The notes beneath the pieces were generated by a model. The model saw only the letters and a program-made list of their open reading frames with translations, was not told the origin of the DNA and did no database searches. Positions 54,289 through 63,625 of a stretch of 64,000 nucleotides of DNA are shown here, one piece after another. The position numbers and the translations under genes are program-made. The stretch spans positions 1,742,501-1,806,500 of the forward strand of contig NZ_CP090349.1 of the NCBI RefSeq assembly GCF_021398735.1, in the 5' to 3' direction. Origin of the DNA: Methylobacterium oryzae. Lineage in GTDB: Bacteria > Pseudomonadota > Alphaproteobacteria > Rhizobiales > Beijerinckiaceae. How positions within the stretch are numbered: position 1 is the first letter of the stretch; the number at the start of each line of letters is the position of its first letter.

Positions 54289-54303
54289 TGTAACACTGTT
54301 ACA
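54289..54303. promoter_or_regulatory. Palindromic operator candidate (TGTAAC-N3-GTTACA)
   Basis: This perfect 6-3-6 dyad sits 44 bases before the start of the small CADPGCPD gene and about 165 bases before the TetR-family gene on the other strand. Sites of this form are typical for TetR-family regulators, so it may be the operator of the adjacent regulator. Confidence 0.5.
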
Positions 54304-54468
54304 GTTTTCCGGGGGCGGTCAAGCGTCGCCCCATGCGCCTGAAACAACCGTCGTGTTCACCGGTCATGTAGAGGCCGACCTCGGAAAAACCGACTGCGTT
54401 GGTCTTCGGACTCGACAGGGGCGTAGAGGTCCGGTGTGGTGTAATAGGCGCGCGAAGGATGTGAGATC

Positions 54469-55146
54469 TTGCGACCCTGGCGGGACGGACCGGACGACCG
54501 GCGGAGCTACCATCACGGCAACCTGAAGGAGGCCCTGCTGGAGGCCGCGCGCCGGTTCATCGCCGAGCGCGGGATCGGCGGCTTCACCCTGGTCGACGCG
54601 GCGCGGCTCGTCGGCGTGACGCCGGCCGCCTTGTACCGCCATTTCCGCGGCCGCGAGGCGCTCCTCGAGGAACTCGCCGGGCGCGGCTTCGCGGAGCTCG
54701 CCGCGCGTCTGGCGCGGGCCCTGACGTCGCGCGGGACGCCGCTGGAGCGGTTCACCCGGATGGGTGAGACCTATCTCGCCTTCGCCGAGGAGGAGCCGGC
54801 CTACTACGCGGCGATCTTCGAGACCCGCGGGGCACCCGTCGGCGGGGCCGATCCCGACGCGCCGCCCGGCACCCCCGGTGCGGAGGCGCGGCCGAGTCCC
54901 TTCGACCTGCTGGTGGAAGCGCTGCAGGCGACCTTCGCGGACGGGTTCGGGGGCGTGGCGCCCCGCTTCATCGCCCTGGAAGTCTGGGCCCTCGCGCACG
55001 GCCTCGCCACCCTCTCGGCCGCCGGCCATCTGCCGCGCGGCCCCGGCTTCCCCGACAAGTACGAGTTGCTGCGGGCCGGAGTCCTCGCCCTGGTCCACGG
55101 GGCGGGGCGCCCCGGCGAGCGCGACGGCGGCGGTGGGCGGCCTTGA
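54469..55146 (+). CDS. TetR-family transcriptional regulator
   Basis: This encodes 225 residues from a TTG at 54469; GAAGGA lies about 12 bases upstream and no in-frame ATG is closer. The N-terminal HTH reads YHHGNLKEALLEAARRFIAERG then TLVDAARLVGVTPAALYRHFRGREALLEEL. The C-terminal domain is the helical WHG type. It diverges from the small CADPGCPD gene and may control it through the palindrome at 54289. Confidence 0.85.
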   Translation: MRPWRDGPDDRRSYHHGNLKEALLEAARRFIAERGIGGFTLVDAARLVGVTPAALYRHFRGREALLEELAGRGFAELAARLARALTSRGTPLERFTRMGETYLAFAEEEPAYYAAIFETRGAPVGGADPDAPPGTPGAEARPSPFDLLVEALQATFADGFGGVAPRFIALEVWALAHGLATLSAAGHLPRGPGFPDKYELLRAGVLALVHGAGRPGERDGGGGRP

Positions 55147-55203
55147 AAGGCCCCCGCCGGACCCGCATGTTAACCGCGTTCACATGAACAGCGGAGCACA
55201 GCC

Positions 55204-55665
55204 GTGACCTCTCAATCCTCCTCTCCCTGGGCGACCGGCAGGCTCTGCCGGTCCGGCCCGTTCCCGCGTCGGTCGCTGGAGATCGGCGCGATCGTGGTGG
55301 GCTTCATCTACTGGTGGCCGATCGGCCTCGCGCTCGTGGCCTGGAAATTCGCGGGCTACCCGGCCTTCGCCGAGATGCGGGACGCCGCGCGCCGGACGGT
55401 GTCGGGGTTCGAGGGCGGGCGCCCCGCGTCGCGCTTCGCCCGCGCCTTCGAGGCCGCGAACCGCCGCGGCGGCAGCGGGAACGCCGCCTTCGACGAGTAC
55501 CGCCGGGCCGAGCTCGACCGCCTCGAGGCGCAGCGCCGCGCCCTCGAGGAAGAGAGCCGCGCCTTCTCGGACTTCGTGGAGGAGCTGAAGCGCGCCCGGG
55601 ACCGCGAGCAGTTCGACGCGTTCATGGCCAAGCGCCGCACCGAGGGTGGCGGCCGCGCGGTCTGA
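55204..55665 (+). CDS. DUF2852 membrane-anchored coiled-coil protein
   Basis: This encodes 153 residues from a GTG at 55204. A membrane helix (EIGAIVVGFIYWWPIGLALVAWKF) is followed by a charged coiled coil with DEYRRAELDRLEAQRRALEEESRAFSDFVEELKRA. This is the DUF2852 layout of alphaproteobacteria, with unknown function. Confidence 0.85.
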   Translation: MTSQSSSPWATGRLCRSGPFPRRSLEIGAIVVGFIYWWPIGLALVAWKFAGYPAFAEMRDAARRTVSGFEGGRPASRFARAFEAANRRGGSGNAAFDEYRRAELDRLEAQRRALEEESRAFSDFVEELKRARDREQFDAFMAKRRTEGGGRAV

Positions 55666-55676
55666 TTCTGCGACGC

Positions 55677-55704
55677 GGCGTCCGGGCCCATCGGCCCGGA
55701 CGCC
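55677..55704. terminator. Strong hairpin between convergent genes
   Basis: This is a perfect 12-base-pair stem with a CATC loop (GGCGTCCGGGCC / GGCCCGGACGCC) between the DUF2852 stop at 55665 and the chemoreceptor stop at 55727. No U tract follows on either strand, so it may act as a shared, factor-assisted terminator or an mRNA end stabiliser. Confidence 0.6.
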
Positions 55705-55726
55705 CCCCTGAACGCCGCGTGCCGTC

Positions 55727-57418
55727 TCAGGCCGCGCGGACGCGATCGAGGAACCGCGCCACCTCGCCGTTCAGGTGCTCGGACTGCTCCGAGAGCCGCG
55801 ACGCCTCGGCCAGAACCTGCCCGGCGGCCTGACCGGTCTTCTCGACGGCCCCAGCGACGCTGACGATGCTGCGGGTCACCTCGCCGGTGCCGGCCGCGGC
55901 CTGACCGACGTTGCGGACGATCTCGTGGGTCGCCGCGCCCTGCTGCTCCACCGCCGCCGCGATCGTGGTCGCCACGCCGTCGATGTCGCGGATCCGGGCC
56001 GTGATCGTCCCGATCGCCGCGACGGCCTGCCCGGTCGAGGCCTGCACCCGCCCGATCTGGCCCGCGATCTCCTCCGTGGCCCGGGCGGTCTGCTCGGCCA
56101 GCGCCTTCACCTCCGTGGCCACCACCGCGAAGCCGCGGCCGGCCGCGCCCGCGCGCGCCGCCTCGATCGTGGCGTTGAGCGCCAGCAGGTTGGTCTGGCC
56201 CGCGATGGTCGAGATCAGCCCGACCACGTCGCCGATCCGCGCCACGGCCTCGCTCAGGTCCCGGACCAGCGCGCCGGTCCGGTCGGCCTCCGCGACCGCC
56301 GCCCGCGCGAGGCCGGCCGAGCCGTCGACCTGCCGGCCGATCTCCTGCACGGAGGCGCCGAGTTCCTCGGCCGCCGCCGCCACGGTGCCGACGTTGCTGG
56401 CCGCCTCCTCGGCCGCGGCCGCGACGGTGGTCGACTGCCCCGCGGTCTCGGCCGCGGTCTCCGTCATGCCGCGGGCCGTGGCCTGCAGGCCGGCCGCCGC
56501 GGTCGAGACCTGCGCGACGATCCCGCCGACGGCGTCGGCGAAGCGGTCGGCGACCTGCCGCATCGCGAGGCCGCGCTGGCGCTCCGCGTCCTGCCGGGCC
56601 GCCTCGGCCTCGGCCTCCAGCTGCCGGGTGCGGATCAGGTTGTCCTTGAACACCTGCACGGCCGCCGCCATGGCGCCGATCTCGTCGCGTCGGTGCCGGA
56701 ACGGGACCTCGGTGCCGGCCTCACCCCGCGCCAGCCGGGTCATCGCGGCGGTCATCGCGGCGATCGGCCGCGAGATGTAGAGGAGGCCGAAGATCGCCGC
56801 CGCCAGGGCGGACACCAGCGCGAGGCCGATGCTGGCGACGGCCGCGGCGGACGCGGCCTCGACTCGGGTCATCGCCGCGTCCGCGTCCTGCTGGGCCGCT
56901 TTCTCGTCGTGGTCCGCCAGACGGGCCAGGGCCGCCCGGGCACCGTCGTACAGTGCCACGACGTCGGGCCGGATCAGCAGCGCGGTCGCCTCCGTCTGCC
57001 GCCCCGCCTCCACGAGGCGCCGCACGTCCTGATCCACCTCCGCGAATCGGGTCCAGGACGCGCCGAACGCGTCGTAGTGCCGCCGCTCCTCGGCGGTGGT
57101 GATCAGCGGTTCGTAAGCCCGGCGCGCGTCGCGCAGCCGCGCGTGCGTGTTCGCCAGGGCGGCCTCATTGGCGTCCCGGTGCTCCGGCGTATCCGACAGC
57201 AGGATGAGCCGGTACTGCTTGATGCGCACCTCGGAGGCCGCCACTTCGATCGCGCCGACCTTCTCGAGGGAGGGCACCCAGTCCCTGGCCAATGCCGTCG
57301 CAGCCTGCCCGATCCCGGCCAGCTGACGGAGGGACAGACCGCCCTGCGCCGCGGAGATCAGGGCAAGTCCCGCGAAGAGAAGGGCCAGGATTGCTTTGAG
57401 TGGAATGGATACGCGCAT
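55727..57418 (-). CDS. Methyl-accepting chemotaxis protein
   Basis: This encodes 563 residues from the ATG at 57418 ([20 protein letters not shown]). The order is: first membrane helix, a four-helix-bundle periplasmic sensor (4HB_MCP type), a second membrane helix, HAMP, and the signalling domain with [35 protein letters not shown]. The tail is short, ending FLDRVRAA. It shares its general design with the receptor at 16129-17760 but has a different sensor. The ligand is unknown. Confidence 0.9.
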   Translation of the reverse strand: MRVSIPLKAILALLFAGLALISAAQGGLSLRQLAGIGQAATALARDWVPSLEKVGAIEVAASEVRIKQYRLILLSDTPEHRDANEAALANTHARLRDARRAYEPLITTAEERRHYDAFGASWTRFAEVDQDVRRLVEAGRQTEATALLIRPDVVALYDGARAALARLADHDEKAAQQDADAAMTRVEAASAAAVASIGLALVSALAAAIFGLLYISRPIAAMTAAMTRLARGEAGTEVPFRHRRDEIGAMAAAVQVFKDNLIRTRQLEAEAEAARQDAERQRGLAMRQVADRFADAVGGIVAQVSTAAAGLQATARGMTETAAETAGQSTTVAAAAEEAASNVGTVAAAAEELGASVQEIGRQVDGSAGLARAAVAEADRTGALVRDLSEAVARIGDVVGLISTIAGQTNLLALNATIEAARAGAAGRGFAVVATEVKALAEQTARATEEIAGQIGRVQASTGQAVAAIGTITARIRDIDGVATTIAAAVEQQGAATHEIVRNVGQAAAGTGEVTRSIVSVAGAVEKTGQAAGQVLAEASRLSEQSEHLNGEVARFLDRVRAA

Positions 57419-57895
57419 GACGATCCTCGGCCAGATCCGAGTGCGGGACGGTCGCATCGGGCGGTCCGACGCAGTCGACTGCATCTAGCCACTTCAGGAT
57501 CTCGCGCAACTCGCGCCTTAGAGACATCATAGAACGATTTTCACTTATAATAATGCTCTAGAACCGATAATTTACCGAACAAAGCTACATTATCATATCA
57601 GATAAAGGTCAACCGTCGCGCAAGTTCGGGTATCTGCTTCGGCCGAAAATCTCTCTTATCCAGACGAAAGCGTTGACGGCGACGATACAAGTGACGCTTG
57701 TGCCGGACCCGCACGCGACGGTCCGCGTCGACCGAGCCCCCATCCTTCCGAGAGGATTCCGCGCCCGGCCGCGATGCCTACCCGAGTCCTCACGCACCTC
57801 CGTCGATCCGGCCTTCCGCCGGGATCACCGGGACGAGTTGCACCCCGGCCTTCGCTCCTGCATTGCTCCTCAACCGCAAGGGGAGGGTTCGGGGC
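57419..57895. other. Intergenic region with an A/T-rich patch
   Basis: These 477 bases separate the divergent chemoreceptor and upp. The stretch 57530-57610 is strikingly A/T-rich for this genome and probably holds the promoter of the chemoreceptor. The rest shows nothing recognisable. Confidence 0.5.
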
Positions 57896-58531
57896 ATGTC
57901 GACGGCTCGGGTCACCGTGGTCGATCACCCGCTGGTGCAGCACAAGCTGACCCATCTGCGGGACAAGAACCGCTCGACCAAGGGCTTCCGGCAGATCCTC
58001 AACGAGATCGGGATGCTCCTGGCCTACGAGGTGACCCGTGACCTCCCGCTGGAGCCCGTCACCATCGAGACGCCCCTCCAGCCGATGCAAGGGCAGCAGA
58101 TCCAGGGCAAGAAACTGGTGCTCGCGCCGATCCTCCGCGCCGGAGTGGGTTTTCTCGACGGCATGCTGTCGCTGGTCCCGTCGGCCCGCGTCGCGCATAT
58201 CGGGCTCTACCGGGATCCCGAGACGCTGGAAGCCGTGGAGTACTACTTCAAGGCGCCGTCCGATCTCGCCGACCGGACGGTGCTGGTGCTGGATCCGATG
58301 CTGGCGACCGCCAACTCGGCGATCGCGGCCCTCGACCGCCTCAAGGCCCGGGGCGCCTCCGACCTCCGCTTCGTCTGCCTGCTGGCGGCGCCGGAGGGCC
58401 TCGCCAAGTTCCAGGCCGCCCATCCGGACGTGCCGGTCTGGACCGCGGCGATCGACAGCCACCTGAACGACCACGGCTACATCGTCCCGGGCCTCGGCGA
58501 CGCCGGCGACCGGATGTACGGCACCCGCTAA
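57896..58531 (+). CDS. upp: Uracil phosphoribosyltransferase
   Basis: This encodes 211 residues from the ATG at 57896, behind a GGGAGG site. The family layout is clear: [56 protein letters not shown] and the C-terminal [16 protein letters not shown]. It makes UMP from uracil and PRPP. The PRPP-binding loop reads [10 protein letters not shown], whereas most homologues have GG or GN where this has AN. Confidence 0.94.
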   Translation: MSTARVTVVDHPLVQHKLTHLRDKNRSTKGFRQILNEIGMLLAYEVTRDLPLEPVTIETPLQPMQGQQIQGKKLVLAPILRAGVGFLDGMLSLVPSARVAHIGLYRDPETLEAVEYYFKAPSDLADRTVLVLDPMLATANSAIAALDRLKARGASDLRFVCLLAAPEGLAKFQAAHPDVPVWTAAIDSHLNDHGYIVPGLGDAGDRMYGTR

Positions 58532-58540
58532 GAGCCGGCC

Positions 58541-60292
58541 TCAGCGCCGCCGCCGGGCTCCGGCGCGGCCCTTGCCGACGACCTTGCGGAGGGTCTGCGA
58601 GAGCTGATCCACCGAGTAGGGCTTCTGGATCAGGTCGAAGCCGTGGACGCCCTCCTGCGCCAGCACGTGGCTGTAGCCGGAGGTGAGGACCACCGGCAGG
58701 TCGGGCAGGCGCCGCTGCAGCTCGCGGGCCAGCGCGATACCGCCCATGCCGGGCATCACGACGTCGGAGAAGACGGCGTCGAAGCGGAAGGGGATCCTCT
58801 CGATCTCGACGAGCGCCTCCTCGGCATTGGTTGCCCAGACGGTCTTGTGCCCGAGATCTTCCAGGATCTGCGTGGCGAAGCGGCCGACCTCGATGTTGTC
58901 CTCGACCACCAGCACGCAGAGGCTGGCGCCGTCGAGCCCGCTCTCCTCGCTCCGCGGCGTGACGGACATGTCCGGCGCGTGCTCCGCCTGCGGCAGGTAG
59001 AGCGTGAAGGTCGTGCCGTGGCCCGGGCTGCTGGACACGTCGACGTCGCCCCCGGACTGCTTGGCGAAGCCGAAGACCTGGGACAGCCCGAGCCCGGTGC
59101 CCTTGCCGATGTCCTTGGTGGTGAAGAACGGTTCGAAGATGCGCGGCAGCACGTCGGCCGGAATGCCGATGCCGGTGTCGGACAGCGACACCGCCGCGAA
59201 GGTGCTGCGCGACCCCGCATGACCGCGGATCGCCGGCATCGGCCGGTCGCCGGATAGCTTCAGGGTGAGGGTGCCCTCACCGCCCATCGCGTCGCGGGCG
59301 TTCACCGCCATGTTGATCAGCGCGGTCTCGAACTGGCTGAGGTCGGCGCGGATGTAGCAGGGGGTGGCGGGGATCTCGGCCAGAACGCTGATGCGCGCTC
59401 CGGTGACCGAATCCAGCATCTCCGCCACGGCCCGCAGCGAGGCGCCCACCTCGAAAACCTCGGGCCGGAGGGCCTGACGGCGCGCGAAGGCCAGGAGCTG
59501 GCCGGTCAGCTTGGCGGCGCGGTCGACCGTGTCGGAGATGGCCTCGACGTAACGGCGACGGCGCTCCTCCGGCAGGTCCGGGCGCTTGAGCAGGTCGGTG
59601 GAGGATTTGATCACCGTCAGCAGGTTGTTGAAGTCGTGGGCGACGCCGCCGGTCAGCTGCCCCACCGCCTCGAGCTTCTGCGACTGCCGCAGCGCCTCCT
59701 CCACGCGCTCGCGCTCGGCGCTCTCGGACTGGAGTTTGGCATGGGCCTCCGCCAACGCCTGCATATTGCGTCGCTGCTCGGTCAGGTCCGTGAGGATCCC
59801 GCAGAGGAGCGGCTGATCGCCCTGGCAGGCGAAGCGGCTGAGCGACAGGAAGGTCGCGCTCTCCGATCCCGCCGCGTGCAGCGCGATCTCCTCGCGGACG
59901 GGCCCGTCCATCGCGTGCCGGATCAGGCGCCCGAGGTCGACATCCGCGTGGACGAAATTCCGGAGCGCGCGGCCGGTCAGGCGCTCCTGCGGCTCGCCGA
60001 GCATCTCGGCCAGCCGCCGGTTGCAGTAGAGCAGCGTCCCGTCCAGCGCCAACGTGAACGCGCCTTCCTGCATCTGCTCGATCAGTGCCCGGTAGGGCAA
60101 GTCCGCGTTCTCGAGTGTGTAGACGAGACGCTCGTGGTTCGGGCCCTCCACCACGACGGCGTCGAAATCGCCCCGGCGGATGGCCGCGAGGGTCTCCTCA
60201 CTCTCCTCCAGCCGCGCCTCGAGCTCACGGATATGGGCGCGATAGGCGTCGAGCCCGGGCTCGTCGCCGGGCAGCAGAGCGTCCACACCCAT
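58541..60292 (-). CDS. Kai-linked hybrid sensor histidine kinase
   Basis: This is a 583-residue soluble protein, fourth gene of the Kai operon. Its ATG at 60292 shares a base with the stop of the second KaiB-like gene. An N-terminal coiled coil (about 15-40) precedes a PAS domain (YRALIEQMQEGAFTLALDG), then HisKA with GGVAHDFNN (H219), an ATPase domain with DTGIGI and GTGLGLS, and a receiver with FSDVVMPGMGG (D510). Its HisKA-ATPase-receiver half closely resembles the LOV kinase at 7341-9782. In related alphaproteobacteria, a histidine kinase next to kaiBC is the presumed output or input of the Kai system. Confidence 0.93.
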   Translation of the reverse strand: MGVDALLPGDEPGLDAYRAHIRELEARLEESEETLAAIRRGDFDAVVVEGPNHERLVYTLENADLPYRALIEQMQEGAFTLALDGTLLYCNRRLAEMLGEPQERLTGRALRNFVHADVDLGRLIRHAMDGPVREEIALHAAGSESATFLSLSRFACQGDQPLLCGILTDLTEQRRNMQALAEAHAKLQSESAERERVEEALRQSQKLEAVGQLTGGVAHDFNNLLTVIKSSTDLLKRPDLPEERRRRYVEAISDTVDRAAKLTGQLLAFARRQALRPEVFEVGASLRAVAEMLDSVTGARISVLAEIPATPCYIRADLSQFETALINMAVNARDAMGGEGTLTLKLSGDRPMPAIRGHAGSRSTFAAVSLSDTGIGIPADVLPRIFEPFFTTKDIGKGTGLGLSQVFGFAKQSGGDVDVSSSPGHGTTFTLYLPQAEHAPDMSVTPRSEESGLDGASLCVLVVEDNIEVGRFATQILEDLGHKTVWATNAEEALVEIERIPFRFDAVFSDVVMPGMGGIALARELQRRLPDLPVVLTSGYSHVLAQEGVHGFDLIQKPYSVDQLSQTLRKVVGKGRAGARRRR

Positions 60293-60609
60293 CAGAGCGG
60301 CTCCGCGGCGGACGCGATCTCGAGACTGCGCAGCACGCGGCCCTCATCCAGGAGGTCGCCCGAGAGGCGCCGTTCCGGCCCCGGCGCCAGTCTCAGGAGT
60401 GTGGGCGCGGCGAGGATCCCGTCGCGCTCGGCAAGGTCGGGTTGTTGATAGATGTCGACGATCTCCAGCTCGTAGCGGCCCGGGAAGTGGGCCTCGCAGA
60501 TGCGGCGCAGCACTTCGACCGCGCGCAGCGAGCGCGACGCGGTTCCGGCCACGAACAGCCGCAACCGGACGTGCTCCGCGTCCGTCGGAGACGAGGCGGC
60601 CGCGTTCAA
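60292..60609 (-). CDS. kaiB: Second KaiB-like protein
   Basis: This encodes 105 residues. The only well-placed start is the TTG at 60609, forming a TTGA overlap with the stop of the first kaiB gene. It contains the KaiB thioredoxin-like core: [73 protein letters not shown]. It is clearly diverged from the first KaiB in the second half. The role may be to compete for or modulate KaiC, but this is inference. Confidence 0.9.
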   Translation of the reverse strand: MNAAASSPTDAEHVRLRLFVAGTASRSLRAVEVLRRICEAHFPGRYELEIVDIYQQPDLAERDGILAAPTLLRLAPGPERRLSGDLLDEGRVLRSLEIASAAEPL

Positions 60610-60947
60610 GGCCGGTCGGCCTTGGGACGGATGTCGAGGCCGACCAGAACCTTCTCGGTGTTCGACAGGTCGCCGATGATCCGCTTGAGCGGCGACGGCA
60701 GCCGGCGAACGAGGGTCGGGATCGCGAGGATCTGATCGCCGGCGGCGAGCTGAGGGTTCTTCATGAGGTCGATGACCTCGATGTCGTAGTGGCCGGCCAG
60801 GTGCTCCTCGCAGAACCGCTTCAGGTTGCTCAGGGCAGCGAGAGACTTGGCCGTCTGCCCGGCGACGTAGAGGCGCAGGTGATAGTGGCCGGAATCGCGG
60901 TCGAGATCCGTCTCGGGTGCTTGGTCGTCCGATGTCGTATCGCTCAT
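60606..60947 (-). CDS. kaiB: Clock protein KaiB
   Basis: This encodes 113 residues. Its ATG overlaps the KaiC stop as ATGA. The core [85 protein letters not shown] is the full KaiB sequence type, with the KNPQLA and IPTLVR elements. An acidic N-terminal extension of about 20 residues precedes it. KaiB binds the KaiC ring in a fold-switched state in known systems. Confidence 0.95.
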   Translation of the reverse strand: MSDTTSDDQAPETDLDRDSGHYHLRLYVAGQTAKSLAALSNLKRFCEEHLAGHYDIEVIDLMKNPQLAAGDQILAIPTLVRRLPSPLKRIIGDLSNTEKVLVGLDIRPKADRP

Positions 60948-62632
60948 TCCGCGGCACTCCGTCGTGCGCTCAACGCCTGCTGCTCCGCCGCGAGCGTGAC
61001 GCCCCGCGCCGCGTCCTCGGCACGCAGGCTCTCCTCCTCGTCCACGGCCGCCTCGAGACCGGCCCTGAGCTCCTCGATCTGGCGCTCCAAGGCGGAGCGT
61101 CGGCGCGCCATATCCCGGAGCCGGCGCTCGGTCGCGTCCCGGTGCTGCTGCGCGGCCGCGCGTTCCTGAGCCTCCTGAACCAGGCGCGCGGTGCCGGTGA
61201 GAACACCTGAAGGACCAATATAGGCATCCACCAACTGGATCCCGTCCGACGACATCAGAAATTCGCGGATCTGGTTGGAGTGGCTCATACCCCGCGCCTT
61301 GATGACGTACAGGGTCCGCGTCCGCTCGCCGTTCGCCTCCATGTTCTGGAGCTTGATCCAGGCATCCATCAGGGAGGACACGCCGAGATCGTTGTCCTCG
61401 ATCAGGGAGCCGTCGCCGCGGAGGGTCGTGAAGATCGCCGTGATGCCGCGGGTCTTGATCAGGTCGATCATGCGCAGGAGCGTCGCCTGCAGCTCGCCCG
61501 ACGACCCGCGCAGGGCCGAGATCGGGTCGAGCACCACCACGTCCGGCCGGAACTGGTCGAGGTCGCGGTGCATCCGCGCGAGATGCGTCTCCAGACCGAA
61601 CAGGCTCGGCCGCGCGGCCTCGAAGCGGAGGCGGCCGCTCGCCACGTGCGCGGCGAGGTCGAGCCCGATCGAGCGCGCGTTGCGGATGATCTGGGCACCG
61701 CTCTCCTCGAACACGAAGGCCATGCAGCGCTCGCCGCGCCGGCAGGCCGCGTCGAGGATCGAGGCGGCGAGCATGCTCTTCCCGGTCCCGGCCTCGCCGG
61801 AGATCAGGATCCCGGAGCCGCGATGGAAGCCCCGCGGTCCCAGCATGGCGTCGAGCCCGGCGATCCCCGTCGAGAGGATGCCGTCGGGCACCCCGTAGAC
61901 GAGATCCGCCGAGGTCACCGGCAGGACGCTGATCCCCGCGTGATCGATCAGGAACGGGTACTCGTTGGTGCCGTGGGCGGAGCCTCGATACTTGACGACG
62001 CGCAACCGTCGCGTGGTGATCTGGTCCTCGACGCGGTTGTCGAGCAGCACGACGCAGTCCGAGACGTACTCCTCCAGGCCCTGGCGGGTGAGCGGCCCGT
62101 CGCCGCGCTCGCCCGTGATGATCGCGGTCAGGCCGCGATCCTTGATCCAGCCGAACAGGCGGCGCAGCTCGGCGCGGAGCAGGGTCGGATCGGTGAAGCC
62201 CGCGAACAGCGTCTCGATCGTGTCGAGGACGACGCGCTTGGCCCCAATCGAGTCCACCGCGAAGCCGAGGCGGATGAACAGGCCCTCGAGGTCGTACTCG
62301 CCGGTCTCCTCGATCTCGCTCCGCTCCACGCGCACGTGGTCGATGGCAAGATGGCCCGCGGCGATGAGACCGTCGAGGTCGTAGCCGAGCGACGCGACGT
62401 TCGCCGCCAGATCCTCGGCCCGCTCCTCGAAGCTCATGAACACGCCGGGCTGGCCGTAGAGCGTCGCGCCGTTGACCAAAAAGGTCGTGGCGAACAGCGT
62501 CTTGCCGCAGCCCGCGGCGCCGCAGATGAGCGTCGGCCGCCCAGCCGGCAGACCGCCATGGGTCAGGTCGTCGAAACCGGTGATGCCGGTCGCGACCTTG
62601 GGTAGTGTCCGGGCGGCTTGCGGGTCGGGCAC
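60944..62632 (-). CDS. kaiC: Clock ATPase KaiC with C-terminal coiled coil
   Basis: This encodes 562 residues, taken from a GTG at 62632; the longer frame upstream is arginine-rich and overlaps another gene. It has the two tandem RecA-like domains of KaiC. CI: Walker [10 protein letters not shown] (K44), FEE catalytic glutamates (residues 68-70). CII: Walker [10 protein letters not shown] (K285), FEESG. Also seen are [12 protein letters not shown] and GVLTGTARL near the end of CII. Where cyanobacterial KaiC has adjacent Ser-Thr autophosphorylation residues, this protein has no adjacent Ser-Thr pair. The last 85 residues form a charged coiled coil, absent from classical KaiC. kaiA is not in the window. 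Confidence 0.93.
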   Translation of the reverse strand: MPDPQAARTLPKVATGITGFDDLTHGGLPAGRPTLICGAAGCGKTLFATTFLVNGATLYGQPGVFMSFEERAEDLAANVASLGYDLDGLIAAGHLAIDHVRVERSEIEETGEYDLEGLFIRLGFAVDSIGAKRVVLDTIETLFAGFTDPTLLRAELRRLFGWIKDRGLTAIITGERGDGPLTRQGLEEYVSDCVVLLDNRVEDQITTRRLRVVKYRGSAHGTNEYPFLIDHAGISVLPVTSADLVYGVPDGILSTGIAGLDAMLGPRGFHRGSGILISGEAGTGKSMLAASILDAACRRGERCMAFVFEESGAQIIRNARSIGLDLAAHVASGRLRFEAARPSLFGLETHLARMHRDLDQFRPDVVVLDPISALRGSSGELQATLLRMIDLIKTRGITAIFTTLRGDGSLIEDNDLGVSSLMDAWIKLQNMEANGERTRTLYVIKARGMSHSNQIREFLMSSDGIQLVDAYIGPSGVLTGTARLVQEAQERAAAQQHRDATERRLRDMARRRSALERQIEELRAGLEAAVDEEESLRAEDAARGVTLAAEQQALSARRSAAE

Positions 62633-62879
62633 GATGGGCGAATCCCTGGACGTCTCGGAGGACGGCAAGTCCGGAAGTGGGGCGGCGCTCTCAACCCTGC
62701 CGGGCCGATCGGGACGGTTCGCACCGCGAGAGACGCGGAGGCTGGCGCGAACAGCGCATCGAACGGGCGGAACACCGGTGGAATGCGGTATGGCAACGGG
62801 TCCGCCCGCGCAATATGGGTGCGTGACGCGTCCGGCCGCCATCCCGTCGACGGACTGCGCAGACCGATGGAGGGCCTCC

Positions 62880-63506
62880 ATGCTCGGCTGGGACGTCGAC
62901 GTCAACGAGGCCCTGACGGCGCCGGCCGTCGCGCGCAACCGCGACGCGATCCTGGCCGTGCTCCGCGAGATCCTGCCCGACAGCGGCACCGTTCTGGAGA
63001 TCGCCAGCGGCTCCGGTGAGCACGCGGTTCACGTCGCCGCGGCCCTGCCTGGCCTGGACTGGCTGCCGAGCGATCCCGAACCCGCCGCCCGGCGCAGCAT
63101 CGCCGCGCACGCGCTCCGGGCCGGGCTCGCCAATATCCGGCCGCCGCTCGCGCTCGACGCCGCCGCCGCGGCGTGGCCCGTCGAGCGGGTCGACGGGATC
63201 GTGTGCATCAACATGATCCACATCGCGCCCTGGGCCGCCACCGAGGGCTTGATGGCCGGCGCCGGACGCGTCCTGAGCGCGGGCGGCGTCCTGTTCCTGT
63301 ACGGGCCGTTCCGCGAGGCGGACCGGCCGTTCGCGGAGAGCAACGCCGCCTTCGACGCCTCCTTACGCGCGCGGGATCCCGCCTGGGGCGTGCGGGACCT
63401 CGACGCCGTCGCGGCGGAAGCGACCCGGCACGGGCTCAGCCTGGTCCGGCGCGTGGCCATGCCCGCCAACAATCTGAGCCTGATCTTCGGCCGGGCGGAC
63501 AGGTGA
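62880..63506 (+). CDS. DUF938 SAM-dependent methyltransferase
   Basis: This encodes 208 residues from the ATG at 62880, with a strong GGAGGG site. The SAM-binding glycine motif VLEIASGSGEHAVHVA is clear, followed by PSDPEPAARRSI, then VCINMIHIAPW and the C-terminal PANNLSLIFGR. The family is DUF938, class I methyltransferase-like; the substrate is unknown. It diverges from kaiC. Confidence 0.9.
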   Translation: MLGWDVDVNEALTAPAVARNRDAILAVLREILPDSGTVLEIASGSGEHAVHVAAALPGLDWLPSDPEPAARRSIAAHALRAGLANIRPPLALDAAAAAWPVERVDGIVCINMIHIAPWAATEGLMAGAGRVLSAGGVLFLYGPFREADRPFAESNAAFDASLRARDPAWGVRDLDAVAAEATRHGLSLVRRVAMPANNLSLIFGRADR

Positions 63507-63625
63507 GCGCCCGTCTGTCACGGCTTTCCGCATCTGCACACTGTATTCAAGCATCCGCGTGCTGCACTATCCTGTCCTGAACCCGATGCGGCGGCAAAAG
63601 CCGCACGGGCCGCAGGAGGAAGCCC

